From NCBI GenBank assembly GCA_965222335.1, contig OZ244944.1, positions 3,038,001 to 3,102,000 on the forward strand: a stretch of DNA of 64,000 bases, written 5' to 3'. The notes under the pieces are model-generated. The model saw only the letters and a list, made by a program, of their open reading frames with translations. It did not search any database and was not told the origin of the DNA. This document shows positions 21,128 to 31,846 of this stretch, in pieces; within the stretch, counting starts at the first letter, position 1, and every line of letters starts with the position of its first letter. This DNA comes from G965222335 sp965222335. GTDB lineage: Bacteria > Pseudomonadota > Gammaproteobacteria > Pseudomonadales > Halieaceae. Made by a program: the position numbers and the translations under genes.

Positions 21128-22441
21128 ATGAGTGAAACGGTAGCGATCGTTGGTCTGGGTTATGTCGGCCTGCCGCTGGCAGTTGCCTTCGGCAGGCAGC
21201 GACCGACCATTGGCTATGACCTGAACGAAAGCAAGCTTGCCTGTTATCGCCGCGGGGAGGACCCTACCGGTGAGGTGGGCCCGGAACGAATCCGGCAGGC
21301 GCGGCAGCTCGAATTCACCAGTGATGCCAATCGACTCGCCGAGGCCTCGGTCATCATCGTCGTGGTGCCGACACCCATCGATCACGCGCGGCGACCGGAT
21401 TTACGGCCCCTCGAAGGCGCCTCTCGCGCTGTGGGTCGTCACCTGCAGCCGGGTACCGTGGTGATTTTCGAGTCCACGGTCTACCCCGGCTGTACCGAGG
21501 AGGTGTGTGTGCCCCTTCTGGAGCAGGAGTCCGGCCTGTCCTGGGCCGGGCGTCCCGACTCTTCTGAGGAATCCGGCGCGGGATTCAGTATCGGCTACTC
21601 CCCTGAACGCATTAACCCCGGCGATCGTGAGCACCGCCTCGAAACCATTACCAAGGTTGTCTCAGGCGATACCGCCGATACGCTGGAACGTGTTGCCTCG
21701 CTCTACGAAAGTATCGTTGACGCCGGGGTTTACCGGGCATCCAGTATCAAGGTCGCCGAGGCAGCCAAGGTGATTGAGAATACCCAGCGTGACCTGAATA
21801 TTGCCCTGATGAATGAGCTCGCCATGGTGTTCAATCAGCTGGGTATTGATACCCTCGACGTACTGCAGGCAGCCGGCACCAAGTGGAACTTCCTGCCCTT
21901 TCGCCCGGGCCTGGTGGGAGGGCACTGCATTGGTGTGGATCCCTACTATCTCACCTACAAGGCAGAGAGCGTGGGGTTTCATCCCCAGGTGGTTCTGGGC
22001 GGCCGCAAGACCAATGATGGCATGGGCAAGTTTATCGCAGAGCAGACGGTGAAGCAGCTGGTGCATCGCGGGCACCCGGTGGCGGGCGCCCGAATTCTCG
22101 TGCTGGGCCTTACCTTCAAGGAGAACTGCCCCGACCTGCGCAATTCCCGCGTTCCGGATATTATCAAGGAACTGCATGACTACTGCTGTGAGGTACTGGT
22201 GCACGATCCCCTGGCAGACAGGGACGAAGCGAGGCATGAGTACGCGGTGGAGTTGCAGGACTGGGATTCCATGCATGGGGCGCATGCGGTTATCCTGGCC
22301 GTGCCCCACGCTGAGTATCTGGAGCGCGGGATGGCGCTCGTGGCGCCGCTGCTGCTGCAAGACGGCGTGGTCATCGACATCAAGAGTGCGCTGGACAGGG
22401 AGCAGGCAGCGGCTTCTGGCATTGCGTTGTGGCGCCTTTGA
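21128..22441 (+). CDS. tviB: UDP-N-acetylhexosamine 6-dehydrogenase (TviB/WbpO type)
   Basis: This 437-residue UDP-sugar dehydrogenase has the N-terminal GLGYVGLPLA nucleotide-binding motif, the substrate loop with FSIGYSPERINPGD, and catalytic Cys267 in GGHCIGVDPYYL. The C-terminal domain has GLTFKENCPDLRNS. These features match TviB/WbpO-like enzymes that oxidise UDP-GlcNAc or UDP-GalNAc at C6 to the uronic acid using two NAD+. The pairing with a WbpP-type epimerase strongly suggests a UDP-GalNAcA precursor for the polymer. Length is normal. An AAGGAG ribosome site sits in the 12-base gap after the epimerase stop. Confidence 0.92.
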   Translation: MSETVAIVGLGYVGLPLAVAFGRQRPTIGYDLNESKLACYRRGEDPTGEVGPERIRQARQLEFTSDANRLAEASVIIVVVPTPIDHARRPDLRPLEGASRAVGRHLQPGTVVIFESTVYPGCTEEVCVPLLEQESGLSWAGRPDSSEESGAGFSIGYSPERINPGDREHRLETITKVVSGDTADTLERVASLYESIVDAGVYRASSIKVAEAAKVIENTQRDLNIALMNELAMVFNQLGIDTLDVLQAAGTKWNFLPFRPGLVGGHCIGVDPYYLTYKAESVGFHPQVVLGGRKTNDGMGKFIAEQTVKQLVHRGHPVAGARILVLGLTFKENCPDLRNSRVPDIIKELHDYCCEVLVHDPLADRDEARHEYAVELQDWDSMHGAHAVILAVPHAEYLERGMALVAPLLLQDGVVIDIKSALDREQAAASGIALWRL

Positions 22442-22483
22442 CGGCAGCATGCGCGGCGCCAGGGGCGTTCACTCGGGGTTGAT

Positions 22484-23977
<1,494 letters not shown>

Positions 23978-23987
23978 TGGCGGGTTA

Positions 23988-24005
23988 CTGTGACTCCTGT
24001 CACAG
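23988..24005. promoter_or_regulatory. CRP-type palindrome before the export gene
   Basis: CTGTGAC-TCCT-GTCACAG is a perfect 7-bp inverted repeat and contains the full CRP consensus TGTGA-N6-TCACA (23989-24004). It lies 11 bases after the ATPase stop and about 105 bases before the export lipoprotein ATG, in the only sizeable gap in this part of the operon. No T-run follows, so a terminator hairpin is less likely than a binding site. The core is the reverse complement of the site at 11758-11773. Confidence 0.6.
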
Positions 24006-24109
24006 TCCTGCTGCCCGGTAGCATGAAAGGGGTGGTTCGCCGGGATGAACACGTTTAAGTTGAAACAGTCGCGGGCGCTAGCCGGCAAACAATAAAGGGA
24101 GAATGAGCA

Positions 24110-24751
24110 ATGAAAGTATCCTTATTCAGGCGTACTTTTGGGCGTGCGCTATCCACTTGGGTCGTTGCGGTTCTGGCGTTGTTGGTCGCTGCCTGTGGTT
24201 CGCAACCGGAGGTCGCTGGTGAGCAGCGCTTCGAGAGCCCTGATTACAACTACGTCATCGGACCCGGTGACACCATGGAAATATTCGTATGGGGCAATCC
24301 CGAGTTGAATGCGACGGGCATTGTGCGCCCGGATGGCAAGTTTACGACCCGTCTGGTTGAGGACATTCAGGCCAGCGGCAAGACCTCCACTGAACTGGCG
24401 AGAGAGATTGAGGCTGCGTACAAGGATTATGTCCGTGAGCCGGTAGTGAGCGTCATCCTCAACGGTTTCTCGGGCGTACCGGAGCAGCAGATCAGGGTCG
24501 TGGGCGAGGCTGCAGAGCCGGCCAGCGTACCTTACAGGCAGCACATGACGCTACTGGACCTGATGATCGCCGTTGGCGGGATGACGGAATATGCCGCCGG
24601 CAACGATTCTGTCCTGGTGCGCAATGGCGCTGGTCGGCAGCAGGAGTCCATCAGTCTGCGCCTGGACGACCTGCTCAAGCGTGGCGATATTTCTGCCAAT
24701 ATGGCTTTGCATCCCGGGGACATCGTGATCATTTCCGAATCGTGGTTCTGA
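24110..24751 (+). CDS. XrtA-associated polysaccharide export lipoprotein (Wza-like)
   Basis: This 213-residue protein has a lipoprotein signal peptide whose lipobox (LVAAC) places the lipidated cysteine at residue 29. It then has the Poly_export domain start (YVIGPGDTMEIFVWGNPELN) and one SLBB-like repeat. It fits TIGR03027, the short Wza-like outer-membrane exporter of XrtA systems, which forms or gates the channel through which EPS leaves the cell. A GGGAG ribosome site lies about eight bases upstream. It is preceded by a 132-base gap containing the CRP-type palindrome, so an internal operon promoter is likely here. The chain-length protein follows 39 bases downstream. Confidence 0.92.
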   Translation: MKVSLFRRTFGRALSTWVVAVLALLVAACGSQPEVAGEQRFESPDYNYVIGPGDTMEIFVWGNPELNATGIVRPDGKFTTRLVEDIQASGKTSTELAREIEAAYKDYVREPVVSVILNGFSGVPEQQIRVVGEAAEPASVPYRQHMTLLDLMIAVGGMTEYAAGNDSVLVRNGAGRQQESISLRLDDLLKRGDISANMALHPGDIVIISESWF

Positions 24752-24790
24752 TTCGATTGATACGGCGGCTCGACGGATACAGGGAGTTAC

Positions 24791-26335
24791 ATGCAGGACG
24801 CTCTGGCGCAACTTATCAGCTACCTCCTGGGGGTCTGGCGACACCGCTGGCTGGCCCTGGTTGCAGCGTGGGTAGTGGCTCTGGCGGGCTGGGCATACGT
24901 CTGGCAGCTACCCGAGTCCTATGTCGCCACAGCGCGCGTCTATGTGGACACCAATTCGGTGCTACGGCCCCTGATGCGCGGGTTGACCATTACCCCCGAC
25001 ATTAATCGGCGTATTTCGCTGATGACCCAGACGCTGCTCAGCCGGCCAAACCTGGAAAAACTGGCGCGCATGACCGACCTGGATGTGCACGCCACCAGTG
25101 AGCGGCAGGAAGATGAGTTGATTCAGGGATTGCGTGACTCTATCTCGCTGTCTGGCAGTCGGGCGAATGCCTCGCTTTATTCCATTTCTGTGAGCCATGC
25201 CAATCGCGATACCGCCCGGCGAATCACCCAGGCCTTGCTCACGGTGTTCATCGAAACCTCCATGGCTGACAAGCGCGAGGACAGTGCCGGTGCCCAGAGC
25301 TTCCTGGACCAGCAGCTGGCGGATTCCGAGCAACGCCTGGTGGCGGCGGAGAATCGCTTGTCGCGGTTCAAGCAGGAGCATGTTGATGTGCTGCCCGGCG
25401 GCGGCGGCGACTATTACTCACGATTGCAGGCGGCGCGCGGTGATCTCGAGCAGGCGCGTCTTGCGCTCAGCGAGGTAGAGAGCCGCGAGGCGACCCTGCG
25501 GCGACAGATTGAGGGCGAGGAACCCGTGTTCATTCCCTCGGATCCTGGCGCCACCAGTACGGCCTTCGATCAGCGCATTCAGGCGTTGCAGGTGCAGATG
25601 GATGGCCTGCTTGCTCGCTATACGCGCCAGCACCCTGAAGTCGCCCGCCTCAGGGGTTTGATCGAAGAACTCAAGCAGGAGCGCGAGGCAGTGCTCGCCC
25701 AGCGCGGCGATGCGGTCGGTTCGCCCTTTGGCGGTAGTGCCGGTCTGGGCGGCAACCCCGTCTATCAGGGGATGCGCAGTATGCTCGCGGAGGCGCAGGC
25801 CCAGGCTGCGGAACTGCGTGTGCGCGTGCGCGAATACGAGGAACGAGTGACCCGCCTGGAGGGTATGGTCAACCGGATTCCGGAAGTCGAAGCAGACCTG
25901 AAACAATTGAACCGGGATTATGATGTACTGTCGCGACAGCATCAGCAGATGCTGGAGCGCCGGGAGTCGGCGCGCCTGGCGGGCGAAGTCGAGAGCACCG
26001 CGGGAGAAGTGACCTTCAGGGTCATCGACCCCCCATTCGTCCCGCTGACGCCCAGCGAGCCCAACAAGCTTTTACTCAATTCTGCTGTGCTGGTGCTGGC
26101 CATCGCTGCGGGGGTTGGAGTTGCACTGCTACTGGCGCTGATCCGGCCAGTGGTGACCGATGCGCGTATGCTGGCCTACAGCACCGGAGCGCCGCTGCTC
26201 GGCGTAGTGACCTGGAACAAAACAGCTGAAGAGCGGCGTAGTGACCTCCTGCGGTTGGGGGCATTCGGTGTATGCGCGAGCGCCCTTCTGGTGAGCTTCG
26301 CTGGGGCCCTGTTTGGGCCGGTGCTACTGGGATGA
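24791..26335 (+). CDS. XrtA-associated polysaccharide chain-length determinant (Wzz/PCP)
   Basis: This 514-residue inner-membrane protein has a membrane helix near residues 18-38 and another near 425-450, with a long coiled-coil periplasmic domain between (heptad-rich from about 170 to 400). A proline-rich PPFVPLTPSEPN segment precedes the second helix, as in Wzz proteins. A further hydrophobic segment ends the protein. It matches the TIGR03007 chain-length family and would control EPS length together with the tyrosine kinase encoded next. Both neighbours have the same orientation. The kinase start at 26349 lies 13 bases after this stop. Confidence 0.92.
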   Translation: MQDALAQLISYLLGVWRHRWLALVAAWVVALAGWAYVWQLPESYVATARVYVDTNSVLRPLMRGLTITPDINRRISLMTQTLLSRPNLEKLARMTDLDVHATSERQEDELIQGLRDSISLSGSRANASLYSISVSHANRDTARRITQALLTVFIETSMADKREDSAGAQSFLDQQLADSEQRLVAAENRLSRFKQEHVDVLPGGGGDYYSRLQAARGDLEQARLALSEVESREATLRRQIEGEEPVFIPSDPGATSTAFDQRIQALQVQMDGLLARYTRQHPEVARLRGLIEELKQEREAVLAQRGDAVGSPFGGSAGLGGNPVYQGMRSMLAEAQAQAAELRVRVREYEERVTRLEGMVNRIPEVEADLKQLNRDYDVLSRQHQQMLERRESARLAGEVESTAGEVTFRVIDPPFVPLTPSEPNKLLLNSAVLVLAIAAGVGVALLLALIRPVVTDARMLAYSTGAPLLGVVTWNKTAEERRSDLLRLGAFGVCASALLVSFAGALFGPVLLG

Positions 26336-26348
26336 GGGAGTCTCTGTC

Positions 26349-27287
26349 ATGAGCACGATCGAAAAGGCCGTGAACAAGCTGGCCCCGAAGAAGCGTGATG
26401 ACGCGCCGGCGCAGTCCCCGGCACCACAGCGCGCCGGTGAAGAAATGCAGCCGGCACGAGATTCAGGCAGCACCCCGGATGTTCGCGCCAAGCGGCAGGT
26501 GGATGTCAGGGTGCCCATTGACGAGCTCCACGCTTCGGGTTACCTGACCCCGGCGACCCCGCGCTCGGTCATCGCGGAAGAGTTTCGCGGTATCAAGCGG
26601 CCGCTGTTGCGCAATATCGCGGGCCAGGCGCCGACCCCCGTAGCCAATGCCAACCTGGTCATGGTCACCAGTGCCCTGGAAGGGGATGGCAAGACCTTCA
26701 ACTCGATCAACCTGGCCATGAGTATTGCCATGGAGCAGGACAAGACGGTGCTGTTCGTTGATGCGGATGTGCTCAAGGCCACAGCAGGGCGCCGCCTGGG
26801 TGTGCCTGATGGCGTGCCGGGGTTAATCGATTTGCTCAAGGATCCCGACGTACAGCCCCAGGACGTCATCCTTCGCTCAAGCCTCGACAAGCTCCGGATT
26901 CTGCCCGCCGGGTCGGGAGATCAACATTCGACCGAATTGCTGGCCAGTGAAACCATGCACGAGTTGATGCTTGAGCTGTCTGCCCGCTATTCCGACAGGG
27001 TAATAGTTTTCGACTCCCCTCCGCTGCTGCTGACCACGGAGGCAGGCGTTCTGGCCAGTTTCATGGGCCAGATTGTGTTCGTGGCGGCGGCAGATATAAC
27101 GCCCCAGCACGCGGTGGAGGAAGCACTCGAGCATATTGGCGAGGACAAGGTGGTTGGCATGGTTCTGAATCGCTATCCGCGCCGCCGGTTCAGCCTGTTC
27201 GGCCGCCACCAGGGTTACGGGTATGGCTACGGCTATGGCTATGGCTATGGCGCGCGAGAGCAGGCGGAAAGGGAGGTGCGCTCATGA
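26349..27287 (+). CDS. XrtA-associated tyrosine autokinase (BY-kinase)
   Basis: This protein of about 312 residues has the BY-kinase nucleotide-binding set: Walker A SALEGDGKT, Walker A' VLFVDADV and Walker B VIVFDSPPLL. The C-terminal tail is a run of alternating Gly-Tyr residues that serve as autophosphorylation sites. It matches TIGR03018. It would form the cytosolic partner of the chain-length protein and cycle between phosphorylated and free states; the LMW-PTP at 12596 is the likely phosphatase. I start at ATG 26349, preceded by GAGGGAG, because the earlier in-frame GTG-type start at 26313 lies inside the chain-length gene. Confidence 0.92.
   Translation: MSTIEKAVNKLAPKKRDDAPAQSPAPQRAGEEMQPARDSGSTPDVRAKRQVDVRVPIDELHASGYLTPATPRSVIAEEFRGIKRPLLRNIAGQAPTPVANANLVMVTSALEGDGKTFNSINLAMSIAMEQDKTVLFVDADVLKATAGRRLGVPDGVPGLIDLLKDPDVQPQDVILRSSLDKLRILPAGSGDQHSTELLASETMHELMLELSARYSDRVIVFDSPPLLLTTEAGVLASFMGQIVFVAAADITPQHAVEEALEHIGEDKVVGMVLNRYPRRRFSLFGRHQGYGYGYGYGYGYGAREQAEREVRS
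27213..27251 (+). repeat. In-frame Gly-Tyr coding repeat (BY-kinase phospho-tail)
   Basis: Thirteen codons encode alternating glycine and tyrosine (GGT/GGC/GGG with TAC/TAT), a 6-bp period. This is the tyrosine cluster of the kinase. Slippage could change the number of phosphorylatable tyrosines without losing frame. Confidence 0.85.
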
Positions 27288-28780
27288 GGCCCTGCATGGC
27301 CTGGATTGGCCTGGTGAGTGCGGGTGCGCTGTGCAGTACGCTGGCAGCGGCCGGGGATTGGGAAACCAGTGCCGCTGTGAGCGCAGGGGCGCTCTACACG
27401 GACAATTTCTGTCTTGCCAACAGCGATCCTGAAGACGAGTGGATAGGAACGCTAAGGCCGGATGTCTCCCTGCGCGGCCGGGGTGGTCGTGTCAGTGCAT
27501 CACTGCAGGCGTCGGCGGAGTACAATTCGCGCGCGGAGAGTGATGTTGACTGTTCCGGCAGCCGGGGGGGGCAGCTAACGGATCAGGAGTCTGTGATTCC
27601 CCGGGTGCGGTTCACGGGTGAAGTCGAGCTTGTGCAGAATGCGCTGTTCCTGGAGAGCAATGCCAGTGCCAGCCGCGCGCCGCTGGACCCCTTCGCGCCG
27701 GGCGTGGATGACAACTTCAGCGGGCGTGACAACAGTAATATTATCTGGAACTACGCCGTCGGTGCGCGTCTGCAGCGGCGCCTGTTCGAAGTCGCGGACC
27801 TGTTCCTGCGCTATACCTACGACGAGCAGTTCAACTCGACCGACCAGCTGGGCGACTCCAGCGAGGATCGCGTTCAATTCGAGCTGGCCCGCGCCGCGGA
27901 TGGCAGTCGCCTCAGTTATGGGGTGTCCGGTCAGTACAGCCGCGTCGAGTATGAAGCCTCACCCACCGCTGACGCCTTCAATAACGAGTTCAAGTCTGCC
28001 CAAGTCAACGTCGGGCTGGAATTGTCGGATGTCTGGCAGCTCAATGGCCTGGTGGGGGAGGAGCGGAATGAATACACCTCGGCGCTCGAGGATATCGATG
28101 GAAGCTTCTGGGATGTCGGCGTGCGCTGGACCCCGAATGAGCGCGCCCAGGTCGACCTGGGTTACGGCGAGCGGTTCTTTGGCGAGACGCCCCGCATGGC
28201 AGTGCGCTACCGGCATCGACGGATTGAACTCAGTGCTACCTATGAGCGCACCCTGAGTCTGCCACGTAATCTGCGCGCGGCGCAGCCGCTGGATGACAGT
28301 GACGACATTTTCGGGCCGGACCCCGGTACCTTACCCGGCGGCCCCCTGGAACCCGGCGGTGATCTGACTTTTCTGGGAGACAGCCCGGTACTTGATGAAC
28401 GTTTCACCGCGAGCTGGCGCTTTAATGGCCGGCGCACCAGCTTCGGCCTGACGGGTTCGGACTCGCAGCAGGTGCGTACCGAGGACGGAGACGAAGCCAC
28501 GTTCAGCTCGTTGACCTTCACCGCAGAGCGCGAACTGGGTCGCAGACTCAGCGCGACCGCGCGCGTAGGCTGGAACCAGCGTGAGGGGCGCGGTGAAAAT
28601 GTCAGCGCGTTTGCAGAGGAAACCCGGATCTGGCGCGGCGGGGTAGGCGTCACCCGTGGACTGGGCCGCGCCACATCGGTAAGCCTGGCGTACGAGTACG
28701 TCGACAGCGAATCCGATTTTGAGCTTAATGACTATGATGAGAACCGGCTGATACTGAGCCTAAGACACGAATTTTTCTGA
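27284..28780 (+). CDS. XrtA-associated outer-membrane beta-barrel protein (EpsL-like)
   Basis: This 498-residue protein has a Sec signal peptide (about 1-23) and then mature sequence with alternating polar/hydrophobic strands, many Asp/Arg/Tyr residues and a C-terminal ending in FF typical of outer-membrane beta-barrels (NRLILSLRHEFF). It matches the XrtA-linked TIGR03016 family, which is proposed to form an outer-membrane pore for EPS export with the Wza-like lipoprotein. Its first codons overlap the kinase stop (27284-27287) and its stop overlaps the next start, so expression is tightly coupled. The precise pore role is inferred. Confidence 0.88.
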   Translation: MRPCMAWIGLVSAGALCSTLAAAGDWETSAAVSAGALYTDNFCLANSDPEDEWIGTLRPDVSLRGRGGRVSASLQASAEYNSRAESDVDCSGSRGGQLTDQESVIPRVRFTGEVELVQNALFLESNASASRAPLDPFAPGVDDNFSGRDNSNIIWNYAVGARLQRRLFEVADLFLRYTYDEQFNSTDQLGDSSEDRVQFELARAADGSRLSYGVSGQYSRVEYEASPTADAFNNEFKSAQVNVGLELSDVWQLNGLVGEERNEYTSALEDIDGSFWDVGVRWTPNERAQVDLGYGERFFGETPRMAVRYRHRRIELSATYERTLSLPRNLRAAQPLDDSDDIFGPDPGTLPGGPLEPGGDLTFLGDSPVLDERFTASWRFNGRRTSFGLTGSDSQQVRTEDGDEATFSSLTFTAERELGRRLSATARVGWNQREGRGENVSAFAEETRIWRGGVGVTRGLGRATSVSLAYEYVDSESDFELNDYDENRLILSLRHEFF

Positions 28781-29922
28781 TGAGCCAGCCCGCGACCGCC
28801 CACATGCCGCATATTCTCTGCGTGGTTGGGGCTCGCCCCAACTTCATGAAAATTGCGCCGCTGATGCGTGTGCTGGGTGCTCCCGACAGCGGTCTCAGTG
28901 CCAGTCTGGTGCACACCGGGCAGCATTACGATGCCGCGATGAAGCACGCCTTCTTCGAGCAGCTGCATATTCCGGAACCGGATGTCGACCTGGAAGTGGG
29001 CTCCGGCAGCCACGCCCAGCAGACAGCGCAAATCATGTCCCGCTTCGAGCCCGTCCTGCTGGAACAGGCACCCAGTGCGATACTGGTTGTCGGGGATGTT
29101 AACTCGACCATCGCCTGCGCGCTGGTGGCGGTCAAGCTGGGAGTGCCGGTCGTGCATGTCGAGGCGGGCCTGCGCAGCGGGGATCGCGGCATGCCCGAGG
29201 AGATCAACCGGATTCTCACGGACCAGCTGTCCGACCTGCTGTTTACCACTGAGGCTGAGGCGGCCGACAACCTGGCGCGTGAAGGTATTGATGTCGACAG
29301 AGTGCATTTTGTGGGTAACGTGATGATCGATACGCTGCGCTACAATCTGGGCCAGGCCGTTCCCGCCGGCGCCACACTGGGGGCGGCTGACGCGGATTTC
29401 AGCGACGACTTCGGCCTGCTTACCCTGCACCGCCCCTCCAATGTCGATGAGCCCGCGATTTTGCGACAGCTGCTGGAAGAGCTGGTGGCTATCAGTCACG
29501 ACACGCCGCTGGTGTTCCCGATCCACCCGCGCACCCGGGCACGCATCAGCGAGCAGGGCCTGGATGGTTTGCTCGATAGCGGCAGTCTCCTGCTGCTGCC
29601 ACCCCTGGGTTATCTGGAGATGCTCGGGCTGATGCGGGCGGCGCGAGTGGTATTCACCGACTCGGGGGGCATCCAGGAAGAGACGACCGCCCTGGGTGTG
29701 CCCTGTATTACCCTGCGGGAGTCCACCGAGCGCCCGATTACCGTGACCCAGGGTACCAATACCGTTGTCGGCACTGATCCCGCGGCGATCCGCCGTGCCT
29801 GGGAAGAAATCCGTGCGGGCCGCGGCAAGGCCGGGCGTCAGCCCGAGTTGTGGGATGGCCAGTCGGCACCGCGCATCGTGTCGATACTGGCACGCTGGCT
29901 GGATGCCCGCAGCGCCGCATGA
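28780..29922 (+). CDS. wecB: UDP-N-acetylglucosamine 2-epimerase (non-hydrolysing)
   Basis: This 380-residue protein has the GT-B fold signatures of WecB: GARPNFMKIAPL at the N terminus, HTGQHYDAAM, the VGDVNST motif, HVEAGLRSGD, and the nucleotide-binding DSGGIQEETTALGVP near residue 290. It interconverts UDP-GlcNAc and UDP-ManNAc, so it feeds a ManNAc or ManNAcA residue into the polymer or a lipid-linked unit. TGATG overlaps the outer-membrane gene stop and the next gene's ATGA overlaps this stop. Length and motifs are complete. Confidence 0.95.
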   Translation: MSQPATAHMPHILCVVGARPNFMKIAPLMRVLGAPDSGLSASLVHTGQHYDAAMKHAFFEQLHIPEPDVDLEVGSGSHAQQTAQIMSRFEPVLLEQAPSAILVVGDVNSTIACALVAVKLGVPVVHVEAGLRSGDRGMPEEINRILTDQLSDLLFTTEAEAADNLAREGIDVDRVHFVGNVMIDTLRYNLGQAVPAGATLGAADADFSDDFGLLTLHRPSNVDEPAILRQLLEELVAISHDTPLVFPIHPRTRARISEQGLDGLLDSGSLLLLPPLGYLEMLGLMRAARVVFTDSGGIQEETTALGVPCITLRESTERPITVTQGTNTVVGTDPAAIRRAWEEIRAGRGKAGRQPELWDGQSAPRIVSILARWLDARSAA

Positions 29923-30815
29923 ACTCAGCGATCCCCCCTGTTGAAGCGCGCAATGCGATGACTGTCGATGTCGAAGACTACTTCCAGGTCTCTGCCTTTG
30001 AGGGGCATGTGGGGCGGAATGACTGGGAGACAACGCCGCTACGTGTGGAGGCCAACGTCGAACGTATTCTTGAGCTTTTCGACCGCCATAGGCTAAAGGC
30101 GACCTTCTTCACCCTGGGGTGGGTGGCACAGCGGCAGCCGGGCCTGGTGCGGCGCATCGTCGCCGAGGGTCATGAACTGGCAAGCCACGGTTGGGAACAC
30201 GTGCGGGTCAATACCCAGCGGCCGGCGGACTTCCGCGAGGATGTGCGGCGCACCCGGGGATTCCTGCAGGACCTGGGAGGCGTCCCGGTGCTTGGCTACC
30301 GTGCGGCCAGCTATTCCATTGGTCGCGACAACCTGTGGGCGTTGGACGAACTTGCCGATGCCGGCTACCACTACAGCTCCAGTATCGCGCCGATACGCCA
30401 TGACCTTTACGGCATGCCAGGAGCGCCGCGCTTCGCTTTCGCCGCCGCCGGGGGGCGACTGACCGAAATCCCGGTGACCACCCTGCCCGTAGCGGGCCGG
30501 AATATCAACGTGGCCGGGGGCGGCTGGTTCCGCCTGTTCCCCTATGGCTTCTCCCGCTGGGCCCTGCGGCGGATCAATCAGCGCGAGGGCCGCAGCGGAT
30601 TGTTTTATTTCCACCCCTGGGAGATCGATCCCGAGCAGCCAAGACCGGACGGGCTGCCCCTGCGTACCCGCTTTCGTCACTACCTGAATCTGCGCCGGAC
30701 GCTACCGCGACTGGAGCGGTTATTGGCGGATTTTCGTTGGGGCCGCATGGATGAGGTCTATGCCCGGGATATCGCCGCCACCGCGGCAGGGCGGGGCACG
30801 GGAGGAGGGGGCTGA
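29919..30815 (+). CDS. XrtA-associated polysaccharide deacetylase (DUF3473)
   Basis: This protein of about 298 residues has a NodB-type deacetylase core: TVDVEDYFQVSAF near the start (metal/catalytic aspartates), the SHGWEH metal-binding H-x3-H motif and a later GYRAASYS segment, followed by the C-terminal DUF3473 extension (FYFHPWEIDPEQPR). It fits TIGR03006. It would remove N- or O-acetyl groups from the nascent EPS. No signal peptide or helix is apparent. I start at 29919 because that ATG overlaps the wecB stop (ATGA); upstream in-frame codons belong to wecB. The next ORF starts on the last base of this stop. Confidence 0.92.
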   Translation: MNSAIPPVEARNAMTVDVEDYFQVSAFEGHVGRNDWETTPLRVEANVERILELFDRHRLKATFFTLGWVAQRQPGLVRRIVAEGHELASHGWEHVRVNTQRPADFREDVRRTRGFLQDLGGVPVLGYRAASYSIGRDNLWALDELADAGYHYSSSIAPIRHDLYGMPGAPRFAFAAAGGRLTEIPVTTLPVAGRNINVAGGGWFRLFPYGFSRWALRRINQREGRSGLFYFHPWEIDPEQPRPDGLPLRTRFRHYLNLRRTLPRLERLLADFRWGRMDEVYARDIAATAAGRGTGGGG

Positions 30816-31846
30816 TGGGCGTGAGCGTGCGTGCTGCCCTGGCCAGCGACGAAGCGCGCTGGGAGGCCTATGTCGCGGCTCACCCGGAGGCGACCTTCTT
30901 CCACCGCTACCCCTGGGCGCGCGTACTGCGCCGGGCGTTTGGCCATCGGCAGCACTTTCTCCTCGCCGAACGGCAGGACACCGTGGTGGGCCTGCTGCCA
31001 CTGGCGGAGGTGCGCAGTCGGCTGTTTGGGCACACGCTGGCCAGCCTGCCTTTCTGCGTGTACGGCGGCGTGCTGGCGGATGACCCGGCGGCGGTTGATG
31101 CCCTGCGCGATGCCGCCAGACAGCTTGCAACCTCTCTCGGGGTGGACAGTCTCGAACTGCGCAACCAACAGCCCTCCGGGTCCGACTGGCCGACCAAGGA
31201 CCTGTATTACACCTTTCGCAAGACGATCACCGGGGACAACGAGGCCAACCTGAAAGCCATTCCCAATCGCCAGCGGGCGATGATCCGCAAAGCGATCAAA
31301 CACGGCCTGCAGAGCGATGAGGACAGTGGCACGCAACGCCTGTACCGGGTCTACGCGGAGAGCGTTCGTAACCTGGGTACGCCGGTGTTCAGTCGGCGTT
31401 ACCTGGATATTCTCCGCGAGGAGTTCGGCAAGGACTGCCGGGTGCTGATGATCAGTGAAGACGGTGTGGACGTCGCCGGGGTCATGAGTTTCTACTTTCG
31501 TGACGAGGTGCTGCCCTACTATGGTGGCTCCGTGGCTCGCGCCCGGGAGATACGCGGTTGCAACCACTTCATGTACTGGGAACTGATGCGCCGCAGTGCC
31601 GAGGAGGGCCAGCGCGTCTTTGATTTCGGACGCAGCAAGCGCGATACCGGGCCATTCGACTTCAAGAAGCACTGGGGCTTTGAGCCGCAGCCACTGCCTT
31701 ATGAATACTTTCTCGTCAGGGCCGACGAGGTGCCCAACGTCAGCCCGAGTAATCCGAAGTACCGCCTGCTTGTGAATACCTGGCGCCGGCTGCCCCTGCC
31801 TGTCGCCAATTTCCTGGGGCCGCCACTGGCGCGCCATCTGGGATGA
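30815..31846 (+). CDS. FemAB-family XrtA/PEP-CTERM protein (TIGR03019-like)
   Basis: This 343-residue protein matches the GNAT-related FemAB fold of XrtA clusters, including an N-terminal PWARVLRRAFGH, the central RAMIRKAIKHGL basic helix and the C-terminal FDFGRSKRDTGPFDFKKHWGFEPQ motif. FemAB proteins transfer aminoacyl groups, but in XrtA loci the acceptor is unknown; lipid-linked or EPS-linked amino groups are possible. It is translationally coupled to both neighbours (TGATG at the start, ATGA at the end). An aminoacyl-type transferase in this cluster is relevant to the downstream ATP-grasp group. Confidence 0.9.
   Translation: MGVSVRAALASDEARWEAYVAAHPEATFFHRYPWARVLRRAFGHRQHFLLAERQDTVVGLLPLAEVRSRLFGHTLASLPFCVYGGVLADDPAAVDALRDAARQLATSLGVDSLELRNQQPSGSDWPTKDLYYTFRKTITGDNEANLKAIPNRQRAMIRKAIKHGLQSDEDSGTQRLYRVYAESVRNLGTPVFSRRYLDILREEFGKDCRVLMISEDGVDVAGVMSFYFRDEVLPYYGGSVARAREIRGCNHFMYWELMRRSAEEGQRVFDFGRSKRDTGPFDFKKHWGFEPQPLPYEYFLVRADEVPNVSPSNPKYRLLVNTWRRLPLPVANFLGPPLARHLG

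Noticed and set aside
23988..24005. Reading the palindrome as an intrinsic terminator after the ATPase
   Set aside because: No T-run follows the hairpin; the CRP consensus explains it better.
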